Origin: UBA1181 sp045639525 | GTDB lineage: Bacteria; Bacteroidota; Bacteroidia; Bacteroidales; Paludibacteraceae | Direction: 5' to 3' | DNA length: 60,374 nt | Assembly (NCBI GenBank): GCA_045639525.1 | Contig: JAZUDI010000023.1 | Coordinates: 1-60,374 of the forward strand | Shown: piece by piece, positions 43,790-52,445 of the stretch | Position numbering within the stretch: the first letter of the stretch is position 1 | Layout: every line of letters begins with the position of its first letter | Notes under the pieces: generated by a model | The model's input: only the letters and a program-made list of their open reading frames with translations | Databases searched by the model: none | What the model was told of the DNA's origin: nothing | Program-made: the position numbers and the translations under genes

Positions 43790-45634
43790 CTATTTCTTAA
43801 TTGCTTTGAATCTGCCGATGATGTTCTCTCCCTCCATAACGGTTACGAAATAGATGCCTGCGGAGAGGTCTGCCACGTTGTAGCTATCTGCTGCCTCAAA
43901 TTGTTTGAGAGCTACGCCTGAGATGTTGCTGACCACCACCTTGTCGAACCCAAATCCTTCGATGACAAATTCGTCTCCCCAAATCGTAGGGTAGAATACG
44001 AGGCTTTCCGCTGCGAAGGAGGCCACGCCTGAATCGTCCACGTCGGTCTTTTCTAATCCCCAAAGTTGAGCGTCTTGGTTGCTCCATGTGGTTTGTTTTA
44101 CAGCGTCACCGTCGTTGCTGCCCGTAGAGGCGATGCAGGTATTATTGTTATTGACGCTCTTGTTCTCAATGCGGAACCACTTGTCATTCACCAAGGTGAT
44201 TTTCCATTTCTCGCTCTCGTCCCATTGGTTGTAGTCCAATTGGACAATGGCTGTGCCATCATTCGGTTGGTACTTGTTGGAGAGACACTTCATGGATGCC
44301 TCGTTTCGTAGTCTGAAGAACTCGTCAACCCCTTTGAATACGTAGATTTGGCTCATGTCGCCCTCTTTTCTGGTGACGGTTACCAATGGTGCGTCGCCCT
44401 CCATCTTGTTGTTGGATGACATCACCTTTCCTGTCGCCTTGTTGACGATTCTGTATCCTTGGCCTGCAGCGATGCTGTTGGTGAGATCAGGGTAGGTCAC
44501 AGGTTGGGTTTGTTGCTGTCCGCCTTGTTGTTGACCACCTTGTTGCTGTCCGCCTTGTTGTTGACCGCCTTGTTGTTGACCGCCTTGTTGCTGGCCACCT
44601 TGTTGCTGGCCGCCTTGTTGTTGACCATTGCATGCGGTGAATGTCTTCGGATTGCTCTTGATCAGCTCCTTGATGAGTGTTCCAGAGGTGGAGGTGTTGT
44701 TCCATTTCCCACCGTTGCAAGATCCTGGGTTAAGTGCTCCGGATGTCTCGTTGGCGTCGGAGTAACTCCAGTTGATGAAGCTGACATTGTTGTCGTTGGC
44801 CCATTTGATCCAGTTGCGTGTCTCGTTAGGGAATACGCCACCGTTACCATCTGCTTTGGAAACACCGAACTCTGTGATGAAAATGGGCGCGCCATTTCTG
44901 ATAGCCGTGTTGGCCTTGTCTATTAAGTATTGTCCATGTGAACCTGCGTAGAAGTGAAGGGTGTACATCACATTCGAGTAGTTTAACTTGTCGTTGGAGG
45001 CGTTGTCCACATCTTGGCTCCATGTTGGAGTTCCTACGATGGCGACAGTCTCATCATTATTGTTTCGGAAAATAGAAATGATGTTTTCAGCGTATCTTTT
45101 TACATCTGACCACTGACAACCGTTGGGTTCGTTACAAAGTTCGTAAAGGACGTGCTTCTTCGAGCCGTGTTTTTGCGACATGTATTTCCAGAAATCCACA
45201 GCGTCTGAATAAGCGTTGTCGTTCGGGTTTCCCGGAGAGAGGACGTGCCAGTCGATAAGACAGTATATGCCTAGATCTCCACAGATCTTAACGACCTCGT
45301 CAATTTTATCCCTGAATCCTTGCTTGTTCGTCACATAACCATTCTCCTGCACATACATCGCGATTCGGTAAACGCTGATGCCCCATTCGTTCACCAAATT
45401 TTTGATGGCCGGCTCGCAGATACAGTTTCCAAACCATTGTGGGCCGTGGGAACTCATACCACGGAGTTGAACGGGGTAACCACACTCGTTGACGAGTTGT
45501 GTCCCTTTTACTTGTAATTTACCGTTAATGGCAACTGGAGACCCCGCAGGGTACTGTGCAAACGCTGCCATAGATGCCAAGGACGCGCATACGACGAAGA
45601 CGCATCTCTTAAAATTTTTCAAGAAACTTTTCAT
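43790..45634 (-). CDS. T9SS-exported GH5 cellulase with lectin-like domain
   Basis: 614 aa. Signal peptide (1-27), then a GH5 catalytic domain (about 28-335) with acid/base E169 in 'ELCNEP' and nucleophile E255 in 'FITEFGVS'; 'RGMSSHG' and 'DWHVLSPG' fit GH5 endoglucanases (subfamily 2-like). Residues 337-376 form a linker of eight QQQ blocks separated by GG. Residues about 378-528 look like a ricin-type beta-trefoil, a probable carbohydrate-binding module. The last ~80 residues ('VFYPTIWGDEFVIEGF', 'ADLSAGIYFVTV') are a T9SS type A sorting domain. The protein should cross the outer membrane through SprA and be surface-attached or released. It has its own near-consensus promoter and is monocistronic. 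Confidence 0.94.
   Translation of the reverse strand: MKSFLKNFKRCVFVVCASLASMAAFAQYPAGSPVAINGKLQVKGTQLVNECGYPVQLRGMSSHGPQWFGNCICEPAIKNLVNEWGISVYRIAMYVQENGYVTNKQGFRDKIDEVVKICGDLGIYCLIDWHVLSPGNPNDNAYSDAVDFWKYMSQKHGSKKHVLYELCNEPNGCQWSDVKRYAENIISIFRNNNDETVAIVGTPTWSQDVDNASNDKLNYSNVMYTLHFYAGSHGQYLIDKANTAIRNGAPIFITEFGVSKADGNGGVFPNETRNWIKWANDNNVSFINWSYSDANETSGALNPGSCNGGKWNNTSTSGTLIKELIKSNPKTFTACNGQQQGGQQQGGQQQGGQQQGGQQQGGQQQGGQQQGGQQQTQPVTYPDLTNSIAAGQGYRIVNKATGKVMSSNNKMEGDAPLVTVTRKEGDMSQIYVFKGVDEFFRLRNEASMKCLSNKYQPNDGTAIVQLDYNQWDESEKWKITLVNDKWFRIENKSVNNNNTCIASTGSNDGDAVKQTTWSNQDAQLWGLEKTDVDDSGVASFAAESLVFYPTIWGDEFVIEGFGFDKVVVSNISGVALKQFEAADSYNVADLSAGIYFVTVMEGENIIGRFKAIKK
44510..44626 (-). repeat. 15-bp coding tandem repeat (Gln/Gly linker)
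   Basis: Eight units of a 15-bp repeat encode GGQQQ blocks in the cellulase linker. Units differ at a few positions (Gln CAA/CAG and Gly codons), so this is an imperfect minisatellite that stays in frame when units are gained or lost. Confidence 0.95.
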
Positions 45635-45719
45635 GATACATTAATACTTACATATACAATAATACAACATTTATACTCTGACACATTTCCGTGTCTTCAA
45701 TTTATACTTATAGGCGCCC

Positions 45720-45749
45720 CAAAGGTATTCATTTTTTCTAAAATACAAA
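45720..45749 (-). promoter_or_regulatory. Promoter of the GH5 cellulase gene
   Basis: Minus strand TTTG (45746-45749), 18-nt spacer, TACCTTTG (45720-45727). Predicted leader about 80 nt, containing a small GACAC/GTGTC inverted repeat (45680-45695). Confidence 0.75.
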
Positions 45750-45875
45750 AAATCAGAGCGAAAGAATTTGATTTTATCTTCCTTTTTGCCTTATTTTAAA
45801 ATAGTTGTATTTGAAATTATTAACATTGATGCGGAATTGAATGGTGATTTTGTTTTTTTTAGGGGAAAGTTTTCG

Positions 45876-45883
45876 TACTTTTG
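45876..45883 (+). promoter_or_regulatory. -7 promoter element of the activase-like gene
   Basis: TACTTTTG matches TAnnTTTG and lies 16 nt before the ATG at 45900, so the message would have a leader of only about 10 nt. TTTG at 45849-45852 (23-nt spacer) is a possible -33 box. Confidence 0.6.
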
Positions 45884-45899
45884 CGGCAAATCGATTTTT

Positions 45900-48800
45900 A
45901 TGTTAAAAAACATATTTAATATTGGTCTGGATGCTGGATCCACCACTTTGAAGGTGGTCGTTACGGATGGCGAGGGAGAACTTGTATATACCGACTATGC
46001 GAGACATCATGCGGATATACAGGGAACTTTGTTGCAATCTTTGGAGAAACTAAAGACTCAATTTCCTGTTGCTGATGTGAGAATTCAGGTGACCGGTTCC
46101 GCTGGAATGGGCCTTTCTGAGCGTTTTGGATTGCCGTTTATTCAAGAGGTGGTTGCCGCTACCCAAGTGATTGAGAAACGTTTCCCTGGTACAAGTACTT
46201 TGATAGATATTGGTGGAGAGGACAGTAAGATGATCTTCTTCAACAAAAATATGCAGCCTGATATCCGTATGAATGGTAACTGTGCCGGTGGTACGGGTGC
46301 TTTCATCGATCAGATGGCGGTAATATTGGGTGTGGAGGTGAGCGAACTTAGCGATATGGCCCTCCGTGCCGATGCGGTCTATCCAATCGCATCCCGTTGT
46401 GGTGTATTCTCCAAAACGGATATTCAGAACTTGATCGCTTTGAATGTAAAGCGTGAAAATATAGCTGCTTCCATCTTTACGGCAGTGGCTACACAGGTTA
46501 TCTCCGCCCTCTCCCGCGGATGTGACATTAAGTCGAAGGTGTTCCTTTGCGGAGGTCCTTTCGCGCATATTCCAGCGCTTCGCAAGATTATGCAGGAGAA
46601 GATAGGTTTCGGCGACGAGGATATCGTCATGACCGAACAGGCCTCTGTGGTGCCCGCTTGGGGTGCCAGCCTCTCCATGAGCGAGAAAGCTGAAGTGAAG
46701 AGTTTGGATGATTTCATCACCCTCTTCAAGACGAAAAGGGAGAATACTGAAATCGCAAAATCCGCTTTGGCTCCGTTGTTTGAGTCCAAACAGCAGTTCG
46801 AGGATTGGAAGATCAGCAAGGAGAAGAATAAGATTGAAAAGGTGGAGATCTCCCAACTCGCCTCTGAAAATTGCTATATAGGTATCGACTCTGGTTCAAC
46901 GACTACCAAGGTGGTGGCGATGGACGAGCAGGAGCGAATCTTCTTTACCTTCTACAAAAAGAATGGTGGCCGTCCGTTGGAGACGGTCAAGGAGGGACTT
47001 ACCCTCTTGTTGGAGGAGGCCCGCGCGTGCGGTAAAAACCTGAAAGTGGTGGCTGGATGCTCGACTGGTTACGGTGAGGAGCTGATCAAGACCGCTTTTG
47101 GCTTGAATTTCGGTATGGTGGAGACCATTGCCCATTATACGGCTGCCTATAAACTCAATCCGAAGGTCTCCTTTATTTTGGATATCGGCGGTCAGGATAT
47201 GAAGGCCATCTTTGTGGAGAAGGGTGCTATCAACCGCTTGGAGATCAATGAGGCTTGCTCGTCAGGTTGTGGATCGTTCATCGATAGTTTCGCGCAATCT
47301 TTGCAATGTCCGATTACGGATTTCGTGCGTCGCGCTTGCGAGAGCCAGAATCCTTGCGATTTGGGAACCCGTTGCACCGTATTCATGAACTCAAAAGTGA
47401 AGCAATGTTTGCGAGAGGGCTCTCCATTGGATGATATCTCCGCTGGCTTGGCCTACTCCGTGATTAAGAACTGCCTCTATAAGGTGTTGAAACTGAAGGA
47501 TGTGCGGGATTTGGGCGAACACATCGTCTTGCAGGGTGGTACCATGCGTAACTCCGCTGTGGTGCGTGCCTTTGAACTTTCGGTGGGCAAGGATGTGATT
47601 GTCTCCAACTATCCTGAGTTGATGGGTGCCTATGGTGCGGCCCTCTTCTCCAAGAAGAGGATCCAACCGGAAACCCAAGGTACGCTTTTGTCGCAATTGG
47701 TGGATTTGAAGGAGTACACTTCTGAACCACTTCGTTGTGTGGGCTGTGAGAATAATTGCCAAATATTGAAAAACGTATTCGCGAACGGAAAGGTTTACTA
47801 CTCCGGAAATAAGTGCGAAAAGGTTTATACCAACAAAGGCGAGCAGGGTAGAGTTGCCTTTAATATGAGCTTCTATAAGAACGAGTTGGCCTTCAAAAAG
47901 GACAAGAAGGGTGTGCTCGAAAAGCCATATTTCACCGTGGGAATTCCTCGTGCCTTGAATATGTACGAGAACTTCCCGTTCTGGTACACGCTCTTTACCC
48001 GTTGCAATATTGCGGTGAAGAACTCCGCAAGATCCACCTTCTCCATGTATGAGAAGGGTTTGAATACGGTGATGGCGGATAACATCTGCTTCCCTGCGAA
48101 GCTGTTGCATGGCCATGTCTTCGATTTGGCGGAGAAGAAGGTGGACCGCATCTTCTATCCATACGTCATCTACGAGCGTATGGAGCCTAATTCCAACAAT
48201 AGTTACAACTGTCCGGTCGTGGCGGGTTATTCCGATGTGTTGCGCAGTTCCATCAATGTGGAGGAGCGCTTTGGAATCCCGATGGACGCGCCTGTCATCA
48301 ACTTCAAGGATGACAAGATGTTGAAGAAGTCGTGTCTTGCCTATATGAAATCCATTTTGGGCAAGAACTACAATAAGAAACAGTTCGAGACTGCTTTCGA
48401 AGAGGCTTTGGCCGCACGCGATAAGTTCTCGAACACCTTGCGGGATAAGGCTGTCCACTTGTTGGCGAAGGCCAAGGAGGAGAAACGCCTTGTCATTGTC
48501 TTGGCAGGAAGACCTTATCACAACGACCCTCTGGTGCAGCACAAGGTATCGGAGATCATCACCTCGTTTGGCGTGGATGTGGTCACGGAGGATGTGGTGA
48601 GGGATTCGGATGCCTCGTTGAAGGATTCCCACATTATTCCGCAATGGTCCTATATGAACCGTATTATGAAGGTGGCGCAGTGGGTGGCTGAGTCGAAGGA
48701 TGATGTCCACTATGTACAATTGACCTCTTTCGGTTGCGGTCCGGATGCCTTTATCGTCGATGAGGTCATCGATATGATGAAGCGTTACGGCAAGAATGTC

Positions 48801-50156
48801 ACCTTGTTGAAGGTGGATGACGTGAATAATGCCGGCTCTTTGAGACTTCGTATCAGGTCGCTCATCGAGTCGTTGAAATACAAGAGCGAAGAGGGTGAAC
48901 CAGTCCGTCAGGATTTCGTCACGACACCTGAGTTCTTGAAGAAGGATGTGAACAAGAAGATTTTGGTTCCTTTCTTCTCGGATTTCCACTCTCCGTTCAT
49001 TCCGGCTTTCTTCAAGTTGATTGGATATAACTTCGAGAATATGCCTCCAAGCGATACCGATTCCGTTCAGTATGGCTTGAAATATGCGAACAATGAGATT
49101 TGCTATCCAGCCACTTTGGTGGTCGGAGATTGCATTCGTGCCATGGAGTCGGGACAATATGATCGGGACAATGTCGTCTTTGCCATCACCCAGACGGGTG
49201 GACAGTGTCGTGCGACCAACTATATCGCTCTGATCAAAAAAGCGTTGCTTTCCGCAGGCTATGGCGATATTCCGGTGATCTCCATCTCCATTATGGATAC
49301 GATCAACGAGCAGTCCGGATTTACCCCTAATGTGAAGCGTGTGGTGAAGATTGTTATCTATTTGGTATTCTATGCCGACGCGCTCTCTAAAATGTATTAT
49401 TCCGCGGCCGTCAGAGAGAAGGAGAAGGGTGCGGCTTTGCGTATCAGGGATGAGTACATCGCTTTGGGTGTGCGTGCGGTTGAGGCGAGACGATCCAAGG
49501 ATTTGGTGAAGTTGATGGCTGAGGCTGCGCAAAAGTTCGATGCTATTTCCGAAACAAAGGATGTGCCTCGTATCGGTATTGTGGGTGAGATCTTTATCAA
49601 ATACAACTCTTTCGGACATCAGCATGTGGTCGATTGGTTGGTGGAAGAGGGTATCGAACCTGTCATTCCATCGTTGAGCGACTTCTTCCTTCAATATTTC
49701 CCTAACGCTAAATTCAATGAGGCGAACCATTTGGAGAAGAAGCGTAAATTCATGGCGAGATTGCTCTCCAACCTTGGCGAGAAGTATCTGAACCATGTCA
49801 TCCATAAGATTGACAAGGCAGCCTCCGCATTCCGTTATTACGAGAAGAGCGCGGATATCCATGAAGAGGCGAGAAGAGCCGAAAAGATCACCAATTTGGC
49901 GGCGCAATTCGGTGAGGGATGGTTGATCCCAGCGGAGTTCGCTTCGTTTGCCGAGAGAGGCATCAACGCGGCTATCAGTTTGCAGCCATTTGGCTGTATC
50001 GCCAACCATGTAATCTCGAAGGGTATCGAGAAGCGTGTGAAGGATATCTATCCGGATATGAATCTCCTCTTCCTAGACTTCGATGGAGGCGTCAGTGAGG
50101 TGAATGTACTCAACCGTTTGCATTTTATCGCCAGAGCGGCTAAAAATGTGAAATAA
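45900..50156 (+). CDS. Giant 2-hydroxyacyl-CoA dehydratase activase-like protein
   Basis: 1418 aa from the ATG at 45900; upstream ATGs in this frame precede the promoter. Two tandem BadF/BadG/BcrA-type ASKHA ATPase domains: about 5-265 ('NIGLDAGSTTLKVVV', 'DIGGEDSKMI') and 325-590 ('IGIDSGSTTTKVV', 'DIGGQDMKAI', 'EACSSGCGSF'). Conserved cysteines suit a bridging Fe-S cluster. Near 613 'CVGCENNC' suggests another Fe-S site. The C-terminal ~800 residues match the DUF2229/HgdB-like region ('AGRPYHNDPLVQHKV', 'TQTGGQCRATNY'). Such proteins combine an ATP-driven electron-injecting activator with a dehydratase-like part; the substrate is unknown. Points to anaerobic life. Monocistronic. Confidence 0.9.
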   Translation: MLKNIFNIGLDAGSTTLKVVVTDGEGELVYTDYARHHADIQGTLLQSLEKLKTQFPVADVRIQVTGSAGMGLSERFGLPFIQEVVAATQVIEKRFPGTSTLIDIGGEDSKMIFFNKNMQPDIRMNGNCAGGTGAFIDQMAVILGVEVSELSDMALRADAVYPIASRCGVFSKTDIQNLIALNVKRENIAASIFTAVATQVISALSRGCDIKSKVFLCGGPFAHIPALRKIMQEKIGFGDEDIVMTEQASVVPAWGASLSMSEKAEVKSLDDFITLFKTKRENTEIAKSALAPLFESKQQFEDWKISKEKNKIEKVEISQLASENCYIGIDSGSTTTKVVAMDEQERIFFTFYKKNGGRPLETVKEGLTLLLEEARACGKNLKVVAGCSTGYGEELIKTAFGLNFGMVETIAHYTAAYKLNPKVSFILDIGGQDMKAIFVEKGAINRLEINEACSSGCGSFIDSFAQSLQCPITDFVRRACESQNPCDLGTRCTVFMNSKVKQCLREGSPLDDISAGLAYSVIKNCLYKVLKLKDVRDLGEHIVLQGGTMRNSAVVRAFELSVGKDVIVSNYPELMGAYGAALFSKKRIQPETQGTLLSQLVDLKEYTSEPLRCVGCENNCQILKNVFANGKVYYSGNKCEKVYTNKGEQGRVAFNMSFYKNELAFKKDKKGVLEKPYFTVGIPRALNMYENFPFWYTLFTRCNIAVKNSARSTFSMYEKGLNTVMADNICFPAKLLHGHVFDLAEKKVDRIFYPYVIYERMEPNSNNSYNCPVVAGYSDVLRSSINVEERFGIPMDAPVINFKDDKMLKKSCLAYMKSILGKNYNKKQFETAFEEALAARDKFSNTLRDKAVHLLAKAKEEKRLVIVLAGRPYHNDPLVQHKVSEIITSFGVDVVTEDVVRDSDASLKDSHIIPQWSYMNRIMKVAQWVAESKDDVHYVQLTSFGCGPDAFIVDEVIDMMKRYGKNVTLLKVDDVNNAGSLRLRIRSLIESLKYKSEEGEPVRQDFVTTPEFLKKDVNKKILVPFFSDFHSPFIPAFFKLIGYNFENMPPSDTDSVQYGLKYANNEICYPATLVVGDCIRAMESGQYDRDNVVFAITQTGGQCRATNYIALIKKALLSAGYGDIPVISISIMDTINEQSGFTPNVKRVVKIVIYLVFYADALSKMYYSAAVREKEKGAALRIRDEYIALGVRAVEARRSKDLVKLMAEAAQKFDAISETKDVPRIGIVGEIFIKYNSFGHQHVVDWLVEEGIEPVIPSLSDFFLQYFPNAKFNEANHLEKKRKFMARLLSNLGEKYLNHVIHKIDKAASAFRYYEKSADIHEEARRAEKITNLAAQFGEGWLIPAEFASFAERGINAAISLQPFGCIANHVISKGIEKRVKDIYPDMNLLFLDFDGGVSEVNVLNRLHFIARAAKNVK

Positions 50157-50184
50157 GAGCTCCTATCCGTAGTGATATAAAAAC

Positions 50185-50220
50185 AAAAATAGGGTGTATC
50201 ATTCGATACACCCTATTTTT
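50185..50220. terminator. Strong bidirectional terminator
   Basis: A 16-bp perfect stem with a 4-nt loop (ATTC) between the activase-like gene (+) and the small membrane protein gene (-). A-tract and T-tract flank the stem, so it works in both directions. Confidence 0.95.
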
Positions 50221-50245
50221 ATTCGATCCCTTTGAGGATATCGGA

Positions 50246-50428
50246 TTATTCCGCAGTTGGAACGATCACCTCAGTGGTTGGGGCCTGCTCATTTGCAAAT
50301 GGATTGTCAAGCGGCTTCAACTCAGGCTGAATCACTCCTGAGAAGTAAAGCGCGCAACCTACTGCCGCCATGAGGATGATCATGATAATGAATCTTCCTA
50401 AGAATGTTAATCTACCGTAGAATCCCAT
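50246..50428 (-). CDS. 60-residue single-span membrane protein
   Basis: 60 aa. N-terminal 'MGFYGRLTFLGRF' is basic and amphipathic, followed by one membrane helix (about 13-33) and a short acidic, Pro/Thr-rich tail likely outside the cytoplasm. No family recognised. It is the last gene of a three-gene operon, 24 nt after the PspA-like gene and 25 nt before a strong terminator, which supports it being real despite its length. It could be a small partner that anchors or modulates the coiled-coil proteins, or the remnant of a longer protein. Confidence 0.65.
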   Translation of the reverse strand: MGFYGRLTFLGRFIIMIILMAAVGCALYFSGVIQPELKPLDNPFANEQAPTTEVIVPTAE

Positions 50429-50452
50429 AATTGTACAATTTAAAGTATTTCG

Positions 50453-51526
50453 TTAACACCATTTGTTTCTCTCTGCTGGCACTTTCTCCGCTTGGGTAGC
50501 CTCCATAGGCTCGATCTTCATCTCCTCGTAAGGAGTGTCGATGGCTTGCTCCGAGAATGAAGCGAATGCCTCTTTCTGACCGTACTTGGAGAGGATCTTG
50601 TTCACCTTCTCGACATTGACGGCAGTCTCCAAGTTGTAGTTCTCCAAAATTCCGTTCGAGTCGTCCAAGAAGCGCTCCATTTCAGCAACACTCAAGTCTA
50701 CTGTATTGGTGATGTGCTCGATAGCCAACTCCTCTTCCAAACTTTGTGCGTCGCCGCTGAGAATGCTGCTGATAGACTTCAAAGCGCTCTTTTGCGCCTC
50801 TGCCGCCTCGTATGCGTCCTTCGTTCTCTTCAGGTCCAAAGTGGAACGCTCGATCTTTGCCTTGGCGATGATCTCCAAGCGCTCCATCACCTCTTGGTAT
50901 CTCTCCGAAGTGGCGATTCTCTGCTTTTGGCTCTCGATGATGCTCTCAAGACGGGAGATGTCGTTGCTGATGGTGCCGACGCTCATCTCGATGCGAAGTT
51001 GGTCGTTGGAGCTGAGGCCACCGATCTTCAATCTAGAGTTTTGAAGATTCAATTTGCTGATGTTCTCCTGTTGTTGCTCCTCGTATTCAGAAAGCTTGCG
51101 CTTCATCTTGATCAAGATGGCCTTCAAGTTGGTGATGTTCTCGTGGACGTTATTCAATTTGTCCTTCATCTTGGCGATGGATTGCTCCAAAATAGAGATA
51201 GGGTCAATCTTGACAAACATGCCTACGATCTTTCTGTTGAGGGTGTACCAGAATAGAGAGATCCATTTCCAGAACGATTTGCTGGTGACGACAGCGAGAA
51301 TTGCTGCTATGACGAGAAGTTCTCCTATGAAATAGATCAGATTACCTGCTGCCGTTATCATCAATGGAAGCATCTTCACGAAACCCAATCCTAGACCTAC
51401 CGCAATGGCGCCTGCTGTGATTTTCGCGAATGTTCCGCCTGGGCGGTTGAAGATATCTTTGATGGAGAATGAACCCTTAGCGTTGTTGCTGCTTGAGTTG
51501 CTGGTTGGAATTAAGTTGTTATCCAT
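50453..51526 (-). CDS. Membrane-anchored PspA/ESCRT-III-like coiled-coil protein
   Basis: 357 aa. A Ser/Asn-rich N-terminus (1-18) and one or two membrane helices (about 33-82) lead to a long helical region. From residue about 105, 'DPISILEQSIAKMKDKLNNV' followed by a Lys/Glu-rich helical hairpin resembles the helix 1-2 core of PspA/Vipp1/IM30, which are bacterial ESCRT-III proteins; the helical part continues to about 260. Classical PspA has no membrane segment, so this would be a tethered variant. The C-terminal 90 residues are acidic and partly disordered. Operon middle gene, 15 nt after the coiled-coil gene. Similarity is by eye; the fold claim is inference. Confidence 0.6.
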   Translation of the reverse strand: MDNNLIPTSNSSSNNAKGSFSIKDIFNRPGGTFAKITAGAIAVGLGLGFVKMLPLMITAAGNLIYFIGELLVIAAILAVVTSKSFWKWISLFWYTLNRKIVGMFVKIDPISILEQSIAKMKDKLNNVHENITNLKAILIKMKRKLSEYEEQQQENISKLNLQNSRLKIGGLSSNDQLRIEMSVGTISNDISRLESIIESQKQRIATSERYQEVMERLEIIAKAKIERSTLDLKRTKDAYEAAEAQKSALKSISSILSGDAQSLEEELAIEHITNTVDLSVAEMERFLDDSNGILENYNLETAVNVEKVNKILSKYGQKEAFASFSEQAIDTPYEEMKIEPMEATQAEKVPAERNKWC

Positions 51527-51541
51527 ATTTCCCTAATGTTT

Positions 51542-52288
51542 TTAATTAATATTCAATTTTGACATGACCTCCTTGTCCTCCTCGATTCGCTTGATCATGG
51601 CGTTGACGGTGTTCTCGAACACTTGCTCGTTGTGTGCGATCTCTTTGTCCGCTTTGTCCGCCGCGCCTTGCGTCTCCTCGATTCTTTGGGAGAGTACCTC
51701 GCATCTCTTTTTCAAGTCCTCGATTTGGGCCATGAGTAGGGTGCGGTTGTTGGTGAGGTTGTTTACCTCCTGTCTTTTGGCGTCCACATCGTGGCGACGT
51801 TTCTCCGCAAATTGTCTCTTGCCGCTTTCGAGCTCCTCTTTGACATAGCTGATGTAGACATCCGCGGAGTTGAGAACGGTTTTCTTGTTAAAGTTCGGGT
51901 ATTGTGACTTTAACACATTGAAAGCAGCCTCGTATCTCTTTTCGGTAGGCAAGCCAAGTGATTCCAACGATGCGGAGTAGGTGATCATCTCCATGATGTC
52001 CGGACCAGGAATGTTGCGGTCTTGCAATGTCTGCCACAATTTCTTCTGAACATCCATGCTGATCTCCGAACTGCTTTCAACCGCATAGTCGACTGGAATG
52101 GCTACATTCTCGCTGCTTGGAGCCGCTGTCGTGCTAGCCGTCGGTTGCGTGTTGGCCGCTGTGCTGCGTGGCGCCGCCTGCTGATTGTTGGCTGGGGCGT
52201 TATTGGTTGGCGCAGAGGTTGGCTTTGATTGGCCACCCTTCTTTTGATCTTGTGGTTCTGGTTTGATGAATAAATCTATAAAACCCAT
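51542..52288 (-). CDS. Cytoplasmic coiled-coil protein with disordered N-terminus
   Basis: 248 aa, no signal peptide or membrane segment. Residues 1-70 are low-complexity (Asn/Gln/Pro/Ala/Thr), preceded by 'MGFIDLFIKPEP', a short amphipathic start. Residues 75-150 form a small helical domain ('LWQTLQDRNIPGPDIMEM'), and 150-245 a continuous coiled coil with heptad-like spacing ('NRTLLMAQIEDLKKRCEVLS'). No family recognised. First gene of the operon with the PspA-like and 60-residue proteins; a -7 box lies 32 nt upstream. Likely an interaction partner of the PspA-like protein, by position. Confidence 0.7.
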   Translation of the reverse strand: MGFIDLFIKPEPQDQKKGGQSKPTSAPTNNAPANNQQAAPRSTAANTQPTASTTAAPSSENVAIPVDYAVESSSEISMDVQKKLWQTLQDRNIPGPDIMEMITYSASLESLGLPTEKRYEAAFNVLKSQYPNFNKKTVLNSADVYISYVKEELESGKRQFAEKRRHDVDAKRQEVNNLTNNRTLLMAQIEDLKKRCEVLSQRIEETQGAADKADKEIAHNEQVFENTVNAMIKRIEEDKEVMSKLNIN

Positions 52289-52319
52289 ATGCTTTCAGTT
52301 TCCAGTTATCTTACGTATG

Positions 52320-52327
52320 CAAATTTA
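52320..52327 (-). promoter_or_regulatory. -7 promoter element of the PspA-like operon
   Basis: Minus strand TAAATTTG, a TAnnTTTG match 32 nt ahead of the first ATG. No convincing -33 box at the usual spacing, so an activator or alternative sigma factor may be involved. Confidence 0.5.
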
Positions 52328-52392
52328 TCAAAAAAAGTAGATTGAAATGTAAAAAGCGTCTAATACCTTGCATTTTTTGTTAACATCTCAAA

Positions 52393-52428
52393 AAAAGGAG
52401 GTGCATCCCGTGGAATACACCTCCTTTT
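52393..52428 (-). terminator. Terminator of the NlpC/P60-like gene
   Basis: An 11-bp stem (AAAAGGAGGTG / CACCTCCTTTT, 14-nt loop) lies 18 nt past the stop codon, followed on the minus strand by seven U. Confidence 0.88.
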
Positions 52429-52445
52429 AGCTTTCTTTCCCGCTA

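Noticed and set aside
44510..44626. Possible CRISPR-like or intergenic repeat array
   Set aside because: Units are 15 bp with no spacers and lie in frame inside the cellulase gene; it is a coding linker repeat.
47391..50009. 872-codon open frame on the minus strand, and another at 46050-46856
   Set aside because: Both lie antisense within the activase-like gene, show no domain pattern, and arise from codon bias of the sense strand.
50291..50300. TTTGCAAA core resembling the bidirectional promoter motif
   Set aside because: It lies inside the 60-residue membrane protein gene and lacks the flanking TA positions, so it is treated as chance.
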